Source of the DNA: Oscillospiraceae bacterium
Lineage (GTDB): Bacteria > Bacillota_A > Clostridia > Oscillospirales > Oscillospiraceae
NCBI GenBank assembly: GCA_021771675.1
Contig: JAETOP010000001.1
Location: 77,249 to 141,248 of the forward strand
DNA: 64,000 nt
Direction of reading: 5' to 3'
The notes below the pieces were generated by a model. The model was not told the DNA's origin, made no database searches, and worked only from the letters and a program-made list of their open reading frames with translations. Below are positions 41,930 through 51,172 of the stretch, in pieces (position 1 is the first letter of the stretch; each line of letters opens with the position of its first letter). Made by a program: the position numbers and the translations under genes.

Positions 41930-42403
41930 TTAAGCAATAATATCCACAAGCTCAGCGGAAACCAGCTGAGCCAGCGCTTCCGGATTTAAGATCATCTGAT
42001 GCCCACGCTCACCGGCGGAGACTGCAATTTCCTCCCACAGGATACAGGTTTCATCCAGGTAGGTGGGATACTTCTTTTTCATTCCCACAGGACTGCACCC
42101 GCCCCGAATGTAGCCAGTGAGAGGGAGCAGCTCCTTCACGGCAACCAGCTCCATGTTTTTGTCCCCGGCGGCTTTAGCGGCTTTTTTCAAATCCAGTTCA
42201 CAGCAGACCGGGATGCAGAAGACGTTGATTCCAGTGCGTTCCCCCCGAGCAACCAATGTTTTGAACACCTGCTCTGCGGGCATGTTCAGCGCTTGCGCAG
42301 CATGAATGCCGTTTAAGTCTTTTTCATCAAATTCGTAAAATGCTTCCCGGCAGGGTATTTTCGCCTGCTCCACCAAACGGACAGCATTGGTTTTTGCGTT
42401 CAT
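41930..42403 (-). CDS. ybaK: YbaK/EbsC family Cys-tRNA(Pro)/Cys-tRNA(Cys) deacylase
   Basis: A 157-residue aminoacyl-tRNA editing-domain protein that hydrolyses mischarged tRNA. YbaK features: VFKTLVARGERTG with the conserved lysine, KKAAKAAGDKNMELV and LTGYIRGGCSPVGMKKKYPT. Cytoplasmic and stand-alone. A strong promoter is at 42419-42447. Confidence 0.93.
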   Translation of the reverse strand: MNAKTNAVRLVEQAKIPCREAFYEFDEKDLNGIHAAQALNMPAEQVFKTLVARGERTGINVFCIPVCCELDLKKAAKAAGDKNMELVAVKELLPLTGYIRGGCSPVGMKKKYPTYLDETCILWEEIAVSAGERGHQMILNPEALAQLVSAELVDIIA

Positions 42404-42418
42404 AAAATCACCTGGGTT

Positions 42419-42447
42419 ATTATACGACAGAATTATGATACTTTCAA
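42419..42447 (-). promoter_or_regulatory. SigA-type promoter of the ybaK-TSCPD operon
   Basis: On the minus strand TTGAAA (42442-42447), 17-bp spacer, TATAAT (42419-42424); 16 bp from the -10 to the start codon. Confidence 0.75.
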
Positions 42448-42502
42448 GGGTGAATATTCCCCGTTTTTTCGGTTACCATATCCTCAAAAAGGAGGTATCC
42501 GA

Positions 42503-43222
42503 ATGAATGAGCAAAACAATCCCGAAATGCGCAAGCAGGAACGGGAGCAGATTCTTGATCTGGGAACGGATCTGACCCAGTCCGGAGCAAGCAATATCTA
42601 CACATTGACCATCATCGGCCAGATTGAAGGACACCAAGTGGCACCCGAAAATGTGAAAACCACAAAATACGAGCATATTCTGCCGCTTTTGGCTGGGATC
42701 GAGGAGAGCAGTGAGATTGACGGGCTGCTGCTCCTTCTCAACACCGTAGGAGGAGATATTGAAGCAGGGCTTGCAATTGCAGAAATGGTAGCAGGGATGA
42801 AAAAGCCTACGGTTTCCCTTGTTCTGGGGGGTGGTCACTCCATCGGAATTCCACTGGCCGTATGTACAAAGCGCTCCTTCATCACACCCACAGCCAGTAT
42901 GACCGTGCATCCAGTCCGGATGACTGGACTGGTGGTTGGGGCCCCTCAAACCTTCCGTTACTTTCAACGCATCCAGGAGCAAATTACCGACTTTGTTACC
43001 GCCAACTCAAAAATCTCCCGGCAATCTTTTGAAGACTATATGATGGCGACCGGGGAAATGGCAACAGATGTTGGCACCATTTTGTACGGCAAAGAGGCAG
43101 TGGCATCGGGGCTGATCGACCGGCTGGGGGGATTAAATGATGCTCTCTCGGCGCTGCATAAAATGATTGATCGTTCAAAGGGAGATCGCAAGCAAAAAGA
43201 GAAAGGAAATCATTCACGTTAA
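42503..43222 (+). CDS. ClpP-like serine protease, TepA family
   Basis: A 239-residue ClpP-fold protease of the TepA/YmfB type. Nucleophile serine lies in LGGGHSIGIPLA, with oxyanion loop NTVGGDIEAG and MTVHPVRMTG for the catalytic histidine. No signal peptide or membrane helix. In Bacillus ymfB/tepA is near spoIIIE (ftsK); here ftsK is one gene away, supporting the assignment. SD AAAGGAGG precedes the ATG. Confidence 0.9.
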   Translation: MNEQNNPEMRKQEREQILDLGTDLTQSGASNIYTLTIIGQIEGHQVAPENVKTTKYEHILPLLAGIEESSEIDGLLLLLNTVGGDIEAGLAIAEMVAGMKKPTVSLVLGGGHSIGIPLAVCTKRSFITPTASMTVHPVRMTGLVVGAPQTFRYFQRIQEQITDFVTANSKISRQSFEDYMMATGEMATDVGTILYGKEAVASGLIDRLGGLNDALSALHKMIDRSKGDRKQKEKGNHSR

Positions 43223-43232
43223 ACAGGGGAGG

Positions 43233-43275
43233 GGAGCGGCATGAGAGGCAACTCAATACCGCTCCTGTCTTATTT
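43233..43275 (+). terminator. Probable terminator after tepA-like gene
   Basis: Stem GGAGCGG (43233-43239) with CCGCTCC (43259-43265), then TGTCTTATTT. Confidence 0.55.
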
Positions 43276-43339
43276 ATCCGGTATCTCAAGACAATGCGAA
43301 AGAATTTTTGAAATAAGGCTGGAATTGTTCTCCAGGATG

Positions 43340-43348
43340 TGATATAAT
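43340..43348 (+). promoter_or_regulatory. Extended -10 promoter before the UppP-like gene
   Basis: TGATATAAT (TGn-TATAAT), about 34 bp upstream of the start codon. The -35 is weak (TGGAAT at 17 bp). Confidence 0.55.
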
Positions 43349-43381
43349 AAAATGAAAAATTTTGTAAAGGGGAGGACAGGC

Positions 43382-44218
43382 ATGGAGCTAAATGCCATCG
43401 AACACCTGGTCTATGGCTTTGTATCCGGTTTGACAGAGATTCTGCCTGTTTCTGGGCGAGCCCACAGCGCTCTGCTGTTAAAGATTTTGGGAGCAGATGA
43501 AATCAGCACTCTGCCAGTCCTTATGATGCGTATTTCTGTTCTGGCAGCCATTTATCTGTCCTGCCAGTCGCATTTGGTCAAAATGTCCAGAGCCAGACGG
43601 CTGGCCCGGATTCCCAAGAAACGGCGCAAGCGGCCCCTGGACATTTGCAGTCTGATGGATTCCAGATTCCTGATAACCATGATGCTGCCTGCGATTGCCG
43701 TTGTGCTGTTTTATGGTCGGATTTCTCAGGTAAATTTCAGCCTGCTGGCTGTTGCAGCATTTCTTTTTCTTAATGGAATTATTTTGTACATTCCCCAATT
43801 TCTGCCTGGAAGCAATAAGGATGCCCGTTCCCTTTCCAGAGTAGAGGGGCTGATAATGGGTTTGGGCGGCGGCATGTCCGTTCTGCCCGGCATGTCGGGC
43901 ATTGGAGTCTCTGTCTCCATTGGCTCTATCTGCGGTGTTGATCGAAGCTATGCGCTGAATATGACGCTGATGGCGAGTATGACTTACTTAGCCGGAATGA
44001 TTGTCTATGACGTACTGGGCCTGATTCAGACTGGCCTGGGGCTGCTCACGTTCCAGTGGGTGGTAATCTATATTCTTGCGGCGGCTGCCGCCTTCGTCAG
44101 CGCTACGCTGGCAATCAGGATTATGCGTGCCCTTGCCACCAACACAGGCTTTCATCTCTTTTCCTACTACTGCTGGGGTATTGCACTTTTCGCATTTATC
44201 CTGAACCTGATGGCATAA
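43382..44218 (+). CDS. Divergent UppP/BacA-like membrane protein
   Basis: A 278-residue protein with about eight membrane helices. It aligns by pattern with undecaprenyl-pyrophosphate phosphatase: SGLTEILPVSGRAHS (residues 15-29) corresponds to the (E/Q)G-TE-P-SS-GH motif, and PGMSGIG (169-175) to PGxSRSG. The first catalytic Glu is Ser15, and the active-site Arg of the second motif is missing (Gly173/Ile174). Phosphatase activity is therefore doubtful. A lipid-carrier transport or binding role is possible. It sits directly before ftsK (14 bp). GGGGAGG SD. Confidence 0.8.
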   Translation: MELNAIEHLVYGFVSGLTEILPVSGRAHSALLLKILGADEISTLPVLMMRISVLAAIYLSCQSHLVKMSRARRLARIPKKRRKRPLDICSLMDSRFLITMMLPAIAVVLFYGRISQVNFSLLAVAAFLFLNGIILYIPQFLPGSNKDARSLSRVEGLIMGLGGGMSVLPGMSGIGVSVSIGSICGVDRSYALNMTLMASMTYLAGMIVYDVLGLIQTGLGLLTFQWVVIYILAAAAAFVSATLAIRIMRALATNTGFHLFSYYCWGIALFAFILNLMA

Positions 44219-44232
44219 GGAGAATCTATCAA

Positions 44233-47058
44233 ATGGCAAAGAAGAAGACCAAGCAAACACAGAAAACACTTGATTCCACTGCAAAGAAAAAGTCTGCGGC
44301 CAAGGGAAGCAAAGGGGCTGCAAAAAATACAAAGTCAAACTCCCCCAAAGTCAGGACCGAATACGATAATCGAATCCCCATGACAACAGTTACCGCCATC
44401 GTCAGCTTTATCCTGTTTGCTCTGTTTTTGGTAATCTGTATTAACCCTGAGGGCCTTATTCTGAGGGCCATCAACGATCTTTTAACTGGACTGATTGGTA
44501 AGGCGGGGTTCTATTTTTCTGTCCCAGCCCTTTTGTACCTGTTCATCATCAATACCTTTGGCCGAAAAACTGCTGTCACCATGCGCAGTGTGTGCACTGT
44601 GGCCTTTGTGTTCCTGTGCGGCTGCATTTACCATCTGGCTGTACAGACCCAGGGGATTGCCAGCGGCCTTGCTTTGTTCCCGGATCTGTATTTAAGCGGA
44701 ATAGACGGACGAAGCGGCGGTGTGCTCTGCGGTTGCCTGGCTGTTTTGCTCCGCTGGGCCTTCGGCACTGCCGTGTCTTATATCGTGATTGGCATTGCAG
44801 CTGTACTGACCCTGCTGGGGGCTCTGGAGATCACCGTCCCCAGCCTGATTCGTGCCATTATCAATCGCCCCAAGGACGACTGGGAAGATGAGGAACAGCA
44901 GCAAATCTACGTAGAACCCGCCGCCAAGGTGGTCAATCATATTGCGAACAAGCAGATTGAAAACAAACGCAAGCGCCGTCAGCAGGAGTTGGAATATCAG
45001 CGGGCACTGCTGGAGCAGCAGGAACCATTGCAGCCTGTGGAGCTTCCACCCGTTAAGCCTCCCCGCAAAGCCCCTGCGCAGGATAATTTGATTGCGCCCC
45101 CCGAAAAGGTTCCGGCGCCTCCTGCTCCCATCAGAAATAACTCCACTTCCATTCCTGTGCAGCCATCCGCTGCCACTACTTTCAGCAGTACACCGGCCAA
45201 GGCTGCGGGAATGATGTCTACCATTGATTTGGATATTGAATCCCCGCTCTTTGCCGCAACAAACAGCCACTCTGCCGCCAAGCCCGCCGTTCCGGTACGT
45301 GTCAGTGCTGAGGATGACGATATTCCACTGAAGATGCCAAAACTGGAGGACGAGCTGCCCATTCAGCCCCAAAAGCGTGAACCTGCTCCCGTATCTGCCC
45401 CGAAGCCCGTAAAGCAGCAGTCTGCACCTGTCCAGACAGAGGATGTTCCTGGGAAGGTATCTTCAAAAGATGCCCGGGAGTCCGCCCAGCAGGTTGCCAT
45501 GGAGATTCTGCAGGGGAGTACGGTACCTCCGGCGGCCTATTCCTTCCCGCCCATCAGCCTCTTGAAACGACCGGTGGGGAACAGTGCCGACGGAACCGAT
45601 GAAATGCGGGAAAACTCCCGGCGTCTGAACGAGACCCTGGCAAGCTTTCACATTGATGCCCACATCATCAATGTAACCCGGGGCCCCAGCGTCACCCGAT
45701 ACGAGGTGGAGCTGGATAAGGGCGTCCGCCTGAATAAGCTGACCAACTGTGCTGATGACATCGCCCTGAGCCTTGGCGCTTCCGGCGTTCGGATCGCTGC
45801 TGTGCCCGGAAAAATCTCCATTGTGGGCATTGAGGTTCCCAACAGAGCTGTGACCACAGTCTCTCTTCGTGAAGTCATCGACTCTCCGGAATTCGCCAAA
45901 TCCAAATCCAAATCCTCCTTTGCGGTGGGCAAGGACATTGGCGGCTCCTGCATTGTGGGCAATATCTCTAAAATGCCTCATATGCTGATTGCCGGTACCA
46001 CTGGCTCTGGTAAATCTGTGTGTATGAATTCTATCATCATCAGTCTTCTGTATAAGTCTGCACCTGAGGACGTGAAGCTGATTATGGTTGATCCCAAAAT
46101 GGTGGAGCTTGGAATCTACAATGGCATTCCCCACTTGCTGATTCCTGTGGTTACCGATCCCAAGAAGGCCGCTGGCTCCTTGCAGTGGGCGGTAACAGAA
46201 ATGCTGCGCCGGTATAAACTGATGTCCGATGTGGGCGTCCGGGATTTAGAATCCTTCAACAGCATTGTCACCCAGGAGGAAGACGGCCAGAAGCTTCCCC
46301 AGGTGGTTATCATCATCGACGAGCTGGCCGACTTGATGCTGGTTGCCGCCAAGGAAGTGGAGGACTCTATCTGCCGCATTGCTCAGATGGGCCGTGCCGC
46401 CGGTATGCACCTGATTATTGCCACCCAGCGTCCTTCGGCGGACGTGATTACCGGTCTGATGAAGGCAAATATTCCCTCCCGGATTGCCTTCTCCGTTGCC
46501 TCCGCTATGGAATCCAGAATCATCCTGGATACCCAGGGCGCCGAGAAGCTGGTGGGCAAAGGCGATATGCTGTATGCCCCCATAGGAATCGGAAAGCCCC
46601 TGCGTGTACAGGGCTGCTTTGTCACAGACGCAGAAGTCGAGGCTGTGGCCAGCTTCGTCAAAGACAATTACTCCGCCGACTATAACCAGCAGGTCCTGGA
46701 GGAAATTGAGAAGAAGGCCCAGCAGACCGGAAAGAGCGGCAAATCTGCCGCTGCGAACCCGGAGCCCTCCGAGGAGGAGTTAGAGGGAGATGAGATGCTG
46801 CCTGCCGCAGTGGAGGTAATTCTGGAAACCGGGCAGGCCTCTGTATCCATGCTCCAGCGGCGTCTGAAGCTGGGATATGCCCGAGCCGCAAGAATTGTGG
46901 ACGAGATGGAGGAAAAGGGCATTGTCGGCCCCTTCCAGGGCTCCAAACCCCGGGCCATTCTCGTTACAAAGGAACAGTGGGCCTCCATGCAGGGAGGAAC
47001 CTCTCAAATGAATTTTGACGATATGGAAGACAGTGCCATATCGGAGGAAATGGATTAA
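44233..47058 (+). CDS. FtsK/SpoIIIE DNA translocase
   Basis: A 941-residue septal DNA pump. About four N-terminal membrane helices (residues 38-200), a long proline-rich linker (about 220-450), then the motor with Walker A GTTGSGKSVCMNS, Walker B VVIIIDELADLM and ATQRPSADVITG. A C-terminal winged-helix gamma domain (about 865-930, with VSMLQRRLKLGYARAARIVD) follows. It moves chromosomes into the forespore and daughter cell. Start at 44233 with SD AAGGAG; next gene group is spoIIIA. Confidence 0.94.
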   Translation: MAKKKTKQTQKTLDSTAKKKSAAKGSKGAAKNTKSNSPKVRTEYDNRIPMTTVTAIVSFILFALFLVICINPEGLILRAINDLLTGLIGKAGFYFSVPALLYLFIINTFGRKTAVTMRSVCTVAFVFLCGCIYHLAVQTQGIASGLALFPDLYLSGIDGRSGGVLCGCLAVLLRWAFGTAVSYIVIGIAAVLTLLGALEITVPSLIRAIINRPKDDWEDEEQQQIYVEPAAKVVNHIANKQIENKRKRRQQELEYQRALLEQQEPLQPVELPPVKPPRKAPAQDNLIAPPEKVPAPPAPIRNNSTSIPVQPSAATTFSSTPAKAAGMMSTIDLDIESPLFAATNSHSAAKPAVPVRVSAEDDDIPLKMPKLEDELPIQPQKREPAPVSAPKPVKQQSAPVQTEDVPGKVSSKDARESAQQVAMEILQGSTVPPAAYSFPPISLLKRPVGNSADGTDEMRENSRRLNETLASFHIDAHIINVTRGPSVTRYEVELDKGVRLNKLTNCADDIALSLGASGVRIAAVPGKISIVGIEVPNRAVTTVSLREVIDSPEFAKSKSKSSFAVGKDIGGSCIVGNISKMPHMLIAGTTGSGKSVCMNSIIISLLYKSAPEDVKLIMVDPKMVELGIYNGIPHLLIPVVTDPKKAAGSLQWAVTEMLRRYKLMSDVGVRDLESFNSIVTQEEDGQKLPQVVIIIDELADLMLVAAKEVEDSICRIAQMGRAAGMHLIIATQRPSADVITGLMKANIPSRIAFSVASAMESRIILDTQGAEKLVGKGDMLYAPIGIGKPLRVQGCFVTDAEVEAVASFVKDNYSADYNQQVLEEIEKKAQQTGKSGKSAAANPEPSEEELEGDEMLPAAVEVILETGQASVSMLQRRLKLGYARAARIVDEMEEKGIVGPFQGSKPRAILVTKEQWASMQGGTSQMNFDDMEDSAISEEMD

Positions 47059-47090
47059 GACAATACTCCGTTTCAAAATTTTTCAGTGTC

Positions 47091-47128
47091 AAAATAATGG
47101 CTTTTCTTCGGAAAGGCCATTATTTTTA
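47091..47128 (+). terminator. Rho-independent terminator after ftsK/spoIIIE
   Basis: A 16-bp stem with one G-U (47091-47106 with 47111-47126), TTCG tetraloop and T tail. Confidence 0.9.
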
Positions 47129-47229
47129 TGCTGTAAACAGGGTTTTATCAGCTCTGTGGCGTTCCATGGCATAATTCTTGAAGCATCAGCATGTGGAAAG
47201 GTGCATAGGTTATTTCGGGAGTGATGCAA

Positions 47230-48054
47230 ATGATTTGCCCTTGGAAGGAGCTGCTTTCCGTCCTGCCCCAGTGGCTGAGGGGACAATTGGCAGCCTATGC
47301 AGAGGAACTTCAGGAGATCAGGCTGCGTTGCGGCCAGCCTCCTGAGCTGGTACTCGGCAAAGGGAGCAGGTGGCTTTCCAAAACTGTGACCCAAGAGGAC
47401 ATTAGCTTCTGTGTGAATACCGCAAGCCGTTATTCCCCCTGGTCAGCCGCTACTGTTTCTCAAGGGTACATAACTGCCCCGGGTGGCCATCGAATTGGTC
47501 TGTGCGGAGAAGCGGTGATCAAGGATGGCGAGCTGACAGGAATGCGTACCGTTCATTCTCTGTGCATTCGGGTCGCCAGAGATTTCCCGGGATTGGCCCG
47601 CAGGGTTCATTTTCGCGGACAGGCTATGCTGATTCTTGGTGCACCTGGGTGGGGAAAAACCACACTGCTGCGGGATGTCTGCCGGAGTGTGGCAGAGGAG
47701 GAAACTGTTGCTGTAGTTGACCAGAGGCAGGAGCTTTTCCCACCCGGATTCCCCACCGGTAAACGCATGGACATTCTCTATGGCTGCCCCAAAAAACAGG
47801 GAATCGAAATTGTCCTTCGTACCATGGGCCCAAACTGCATTGCTGTGGATGAAATCACCGCATCGGAGGACTGTCAGGCGTTGCTTCACGCCTTTGGATG
47901 CGGTGTGCGCCTGATTGCCACGGCTCATGCTGCCGGAATGTCTGATTTTCGACAACGGAGCGTGTATGCGCCTCTGCGGGAAAGCCGTCTCTTTGACACC
48001 TTTTTGATCCTGGACAGGGACAAATCCTTTCATTTGGAGGAAATCTATCCATGA
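47230..48054 (+). CDS. spoIIIAA: Stage III sporulation protein AA (ATPase)
   Basis: A 274-residue secretion-type ATPase of the SpoIIIA-SpoIIQ channel between mother cell and forespore. Walker A GAPGWGKTTLLRD, with EEETVAVVDQRQE and DEITASEDCQALLHA following. The ATG at 47230 has GGGAG 8 bases upstream; ATG 47224 and GTG 47221 are too close to it. A CATAGGTT at 47204-47211 could be a SigE -10 but no matching -35 was found. Confidence 0.92.
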   Translation: MICPWKELLSVLPQWLRGQLAAYAEELQEIRLRCGQPPELVLGKGSRWLSKTVTQEDISFCVNTASRYSPWSAATVSQGYITAPGGHRIGLCGEAVIKDGELTGMRTVHSLCIRVARDFPGLARRVHFRGQAMLILGAPGWGKTTLLRDVCRSVAEEETVAVVDQRQELFPPGFPTGKRMDILYGCPKKQGIEIVLRTMGPNCIAVDEITASEDCQALLHAFGCGVRLIATAHAAGMSDFRQRSVYAPLRESRLFDTFLILDRDKSFHLEEIYP

Positions 48055-48563
48055 GCTACAAATGGATTGGCGCAATTCTGATTGTGGGAAGCTGCGGTGG
48101 CTTTGGCATTTCTCTGGCCGTTCAGCGAAAGCGGGAGGAAGCCATGCTGGCCCAGCTCTGCGGAATTCTCGACAATATGCTGTGGGAGCTTCCTTTCCAG
48201 CTTACCCCGCTCCCAGAGCTTCTCCGGCATACCGCCGAAAAACAAAAAGGAAACCTTGGGGCGCTCCTTTGGGGATTGGCCGAACAGTTGGACAGGCAGG
48301 TGCTGCCGGATGTACTCAGCTGTATGGAAGCGGCTTTGTCGGATACCATTCTTCATTTTCCACGGGTAAATCAATTACTCCTTCAGCTGGGGAAGTCCTT
48401 GGGACGATTTGATTTATCCGGCCAGCTAAAGGGCTTATCCGCTCTGCGGGAGCAGTGCGGCCAGCAGCTTACAGAGCTCAAGGCTGATCGGGATACCAAA
48501 CTTCGCAGTTATCGGATTTTAGGCCTTTGCGCCGGTGCGGCGCTGGTGATTCTCTTGGTATAG
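48051..48563 (+). CDS. spoIIIAB: Stage III sporulation protein AB
   Basis: A 170-residue protein with helices at both termini (MSYKWIGAILIVGSCGGFGI and LGLCAGAALVILLV) around a GspF-like helical domain containing LCGILDNMLWELPFQLTPLP. Part of the SpoIIIA channel. Overlaps AA by ATGA. Confidence 0.9.
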   Translation: MSYKWIGAILIVGSCGGFGISLAVQRKREEAMLAQLCGILDNMLWELPFQLTPLPELLRHTAEKQKGNLGALLWGLAEQLDRQVLPDVLSCMEAALSDTILHFPRVNQLLLQLGKSLGRFDLSGQLKGLSALREQCGQQLTELKADRDTKLRSYRILGLCAGAALVILLV

Positions 48564-48565
48564 CC

Positions 48566-48760
48566 ATGGAAATTGATTTGATTTTTAAGATTGCCGCCGT
48601 TGGCATTATCGTCTCTATCTTAAATCAGGTACTGTCCCGCTCCGGGCGAGATGAACAGGCAACCATGACAACCCTGGCAGGGTTGGTGGTGGTGCTGATG
48701 CTCCTTGCCCAGAAAATTGCGGAACTGTTCAATCTGGTGAAAACCCTGTTTCAATTCTGA
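48566..48760 (+). CDS. spoIIIAC: Stage III sporulation protein AC
   Basis: A 64-residue protein with two membrane helices (MEIDLIFKIAAVGIIVSILN; GLVVVLMLLAQKIAELF). Size and sequence match SpoIIIAC. The ATG is 3 bp after the AB stop. Confidence 0.92.
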   Translation: MEIDLIFKIAAVGIIVSILNQVLSRSGRDEQATMTTLAGLVVVLMLLAQKIAELFNLVKTLFQF

Positions 48761-49155
48761 TGGAGCTATTCTGGAAAACGCTGAGCGCCGCATTGGTCAG
48801 CGCAATTTTGGTCCTCATCCTGGAACGCCAGAACCGGGATTTTTCCCTCCTCGTAACCCTGGCAGCTTCCGCCATGATCGCCATTGCCGCCGCAAGATTG
48901 TTGGAGCCCGTAATCGACTTTCTTGGGGAGCTGGAAGCATTGGGAGATTTGAGCAGTGACATACTGCTGGCGCTCATCAAGGTTTTTGGGATCGGAATGA
49001 CCGGAGAGCTTGCCGCCTCCGTGTGTGCCGATGCCGGGAATTCCTCCCTGGGTAAGGGGCTGCACTACCTTACAAATGCAGCGATTTTGTATCTTTCCAT
49101 CCCCATTTTTTCTTCACTAACGGATTTGTTCCTTGAGATTTTGGGAGACGTATGA
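48760..49155 (+). CDS. spoIIIAD: Stage III sporulation protein AD
   Basis: A 131-residue membrane protein, three to four helices, with DILLALIKVFGIGMTGE and CADAGNSSLGKGL typical of SpoIIIAD. The start overlaps the AC stop by one base (TGATG). Confidence 0.92.
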   Translation: MELFWKTLSAALVSAILVLILERQNRDFSLLVTLAASAMIAIAAARLLEPVIDFLGELEALGDLSSDILLALIKVFGIGMTGELAASVCADAGNSSLGKGLHYLTNAAILYLSIPIFSSLTDLFLEILGDV

Positions 49156-50189
49156 AACGGTTTCTTGTACTTCTGCTATTCATTTTCCTGCTCACCGCCT
49201 TTCCCGCTCGTGCCTCTGCCCAGGAATTGCAGCCTCCCACGGTTACAGGGGAGGCTGGGGCATTGATGCCGGAGGAGAGCGGCTCTTTTGAAAGTAAACT
49301 GGTTTCCATACTTCAAAAGGTCCTGCCCTCTGCCTATTCGCAAATCCGCCAGGCGCTGAAAATAGGTCTTGCTGTCTTTTGCTGTGTGTTTTTGGTTTCA
49401 ATTTTTGACAGCTCCTCCTCCGTAGCGATGATTGCCGGAGCGGTTTGCATTACAACGCTGATGCTGCACAGCTCCCAGGCCTTGATTGGACTGGCTGTGG
49501 ACACCGTTATGGAAATCAGCGAATATTCCAAACTTTTTCTTCCGGTCATTGCCGCCGCTTCCTCCGCTCAGGGCAGCATCACCTCTGCCACCGCATTGTG
49601 CGCAGGAACGTCCTTTTTCACAGCTTTTCTCTCCAACGTCCTTCGGCGGATCATGATTCCGGTGATCTATCTCTTCCTGGCTGCCGCCGTTGCCAACTGC
49701 GCTCTGGGAGAAGCCGCTTTGAAAAAAATACGGGATCAACTGAAAAAGCTGTCCGCATGGTTCCTCAAAACCGTACTCACAATTTTCCTTACTTATATGA
49801 GCATTACAGGAGCCGTCAGCGGAACGGCGGACAAAGCCGCAGTCAAAGCGGCAAAGGCAGCCATCTCCACTGTCGTTCCGGTAATCGGCAAAACATTGGC
49901 GGATGCGTCGGAGGCGCTGCTGGTCAGCACAGATTTGGTGAAGAATTCCATCGGGATATATGGAATTCTCGCATTTGCGGCTATCTTTATAACTCCTTTT
50001 ATTCGTATCGGCGCCCACTATCTGGTGATGAAAGCAACTGCCGCAGTCTGCAACGTGGTTGGCTGCAAACGATTAACTGAGTTGATTGAGGATTTCTCCA
50101 CCGCCATGGGGCTGCTGTTGGGCATGATCGGTTCTATGTGTGCACTGTCCATCATTGGGACAGTGTGCTTCTTGAAAGGGGTTCTCTAG
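49152..50189 (+). CDS. spoIIIAE: Stage III sporulation protein AE
   Basis: A 345-residue protein with an N-terminal signal-like helix (residues 1-20) and several later membrane helices; GKTLADASEALLVSTDLVKN is the conserved region. Channel component. Overlaps AD by ATGA. Confidence 0.92.
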   Translation: MKRFLVLLLFIFLLTAFPARASAQELQPPTVTGEAGALMPEESGSFESKLVSILQKVLPSAYSQIRQALKIGLAVFCCVFLVSIFDSSSSVAMIAGAVCITTLMLHSSQALIGLAVDTVMEISEYSKLFLPVIAAASSAQGSITSATALCAGTSFFTAFLSNVLRRIMIPVIYLFLAAAVANCALGEAALKKIRDQLKKLSAWFLKTVLTIFLTYMSITGAVSGTADKAAVKAAKAAISTVVPVIGKTLADASEALLVSTDLVKNSIGIYGILAFAAIFITPFIRIGAHYLVMKATAAVCNVVGCKRLTELIEDFSTAMGLLLGMIGSMCALSIIGTVCFLKGVL

Positions 50190-50713
50190 TGGAAGGGATT
50201 CGTCAGTACGCACTTTCATTGATCTGCGCTGCCCTGATTGTGGGAATTCTCCAGGATATTTCCGAGAAAACGGGATTTTCTAAGCAATTTCGGCTGGTAG
50301 GGAGTATTTTTCTCACCGGAATTCTCATCAGCCCTCTGGTTTCTCTTCGCCTCCGTTCCCTGCCTCAATTGGACTTCCAGTATCAGCTCCAGGCGGAAGA
50401 GGCCGCTGCCCAGGGACAGGAAATCCGAATCCGTTCGCTGTCTGCAATCATACGGGAGGAATGTGAAGCATATATCTTGAAAGAAGCCAGAGCCATCGGT
50501 GCGGATGTGGAGGTGCAGATTGAACTGAACGCTGAGTACCCTCCGGCTCCGTCCGCTGTCACAGTACAAGGCTGCTTTGATGCGAATGCGGAAATGCAGC
50601 TGAGCGGACTGCTTGCGGATGAACTCGGCATACCAAAGGAGCATCAGACATGGATCAGACAGCAGTCTCATTCCTTCGACAATTCTTCAAAAAATACAAA
50701 TATTGTTTCCTGA
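50189..50713 (+). CDS. spoIIIAF: Stage III sporulation protein AF (GTG start)
   Basis: A 174-residue protein with two N-terminal membrane helices and a C-terminal ring-building-like domain (ADVEVQIELN). The GTG at 50189 overlaps the AE stop and has AAAGGGG about 9 bases upstream. An upstream ATG frame (50138) would lie inside AE. Confidence 0.85.
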   Translation: MEGIRQYALSLICAALIVGILQDISEKTGFSKQFRLVGSIFLTGILISPLVSLRLRSLPQLDFQYQLQAEEAAAQGQEIRIRSLSAIIREECEAYILKEARAIGADVEVQIELNAEYPPAPSAVTVQGCFDANAEMQLSGLLADELGIPKEHQTWIRQQSHSFDNSSKNTNIVS

Positions 50714-51156
50714 TCCTTCTGGTTGGAATTCTTCTAATGCTCTTGCCCACAGGTGGAAATCACACAGAACCAACAGTCCAGTCAACTGTGGAGACGGCTC
50801 TCCCAAAAGAAGCATTGCAGGAGCAGCTTTCCGAATTGCTCAGTCAAATGGAGGGGGCAGGGAAGGTGCAGGTGCTTCTCACCCAGGCCACTGGGGAGAA
50901 AACACGATACCAGACCAACGATGACAATACCTCCGCCGAACATTCGCAGACAAATCGGACGGATACTGTTATTCTCACCGACAATAGTCGGAATCAGGTG
51001 GGGCTCGTCTCTCAAATCGATCCGCCCACCTATCTCGGCGCAGTTGTACTGTGCCAGGGGGCCGAAAACAGTGCCGTGAAGCTGGCTATTACACAGGCTG
51101 TTTCCAATGCCACCGGGCTGGGGTATCACAAAATAACCGTATTGAAAATGAAGTGA
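50650..51156 (+). CDS. spoIIIAG: Stage III sporulation protein AG
   Basis: A 168-residue ring-forming channel protein: one N-terminal membrane helix (KYCFLILLVGILLMLLP, about 17-33) and a ring-building domain with LEQLSELLSQMEGAGKVQV-like EQLSELLSQMEGAGKVQVLL. It overlaps AF by 64 bp, unusually long for this operon. Confidence 0.9.
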   Translation: MDQTAVSFLRQFFKKYKYCFLILLVGILLMLLPTGGNHTEPTVQSTVETALPKEALQEQLSELLSQMEGAGKVQVLLTQATGEKTRYQTNDDNTSAEHSQTNRTDTVILTDNSRNQVGLVSQIDPPTYLGAVVLCQGAENSAVKLAITQAVSNATGLGYHKITVLKMK

Positions 51157-51172
51157 ATGGAGGAGACCTGTT

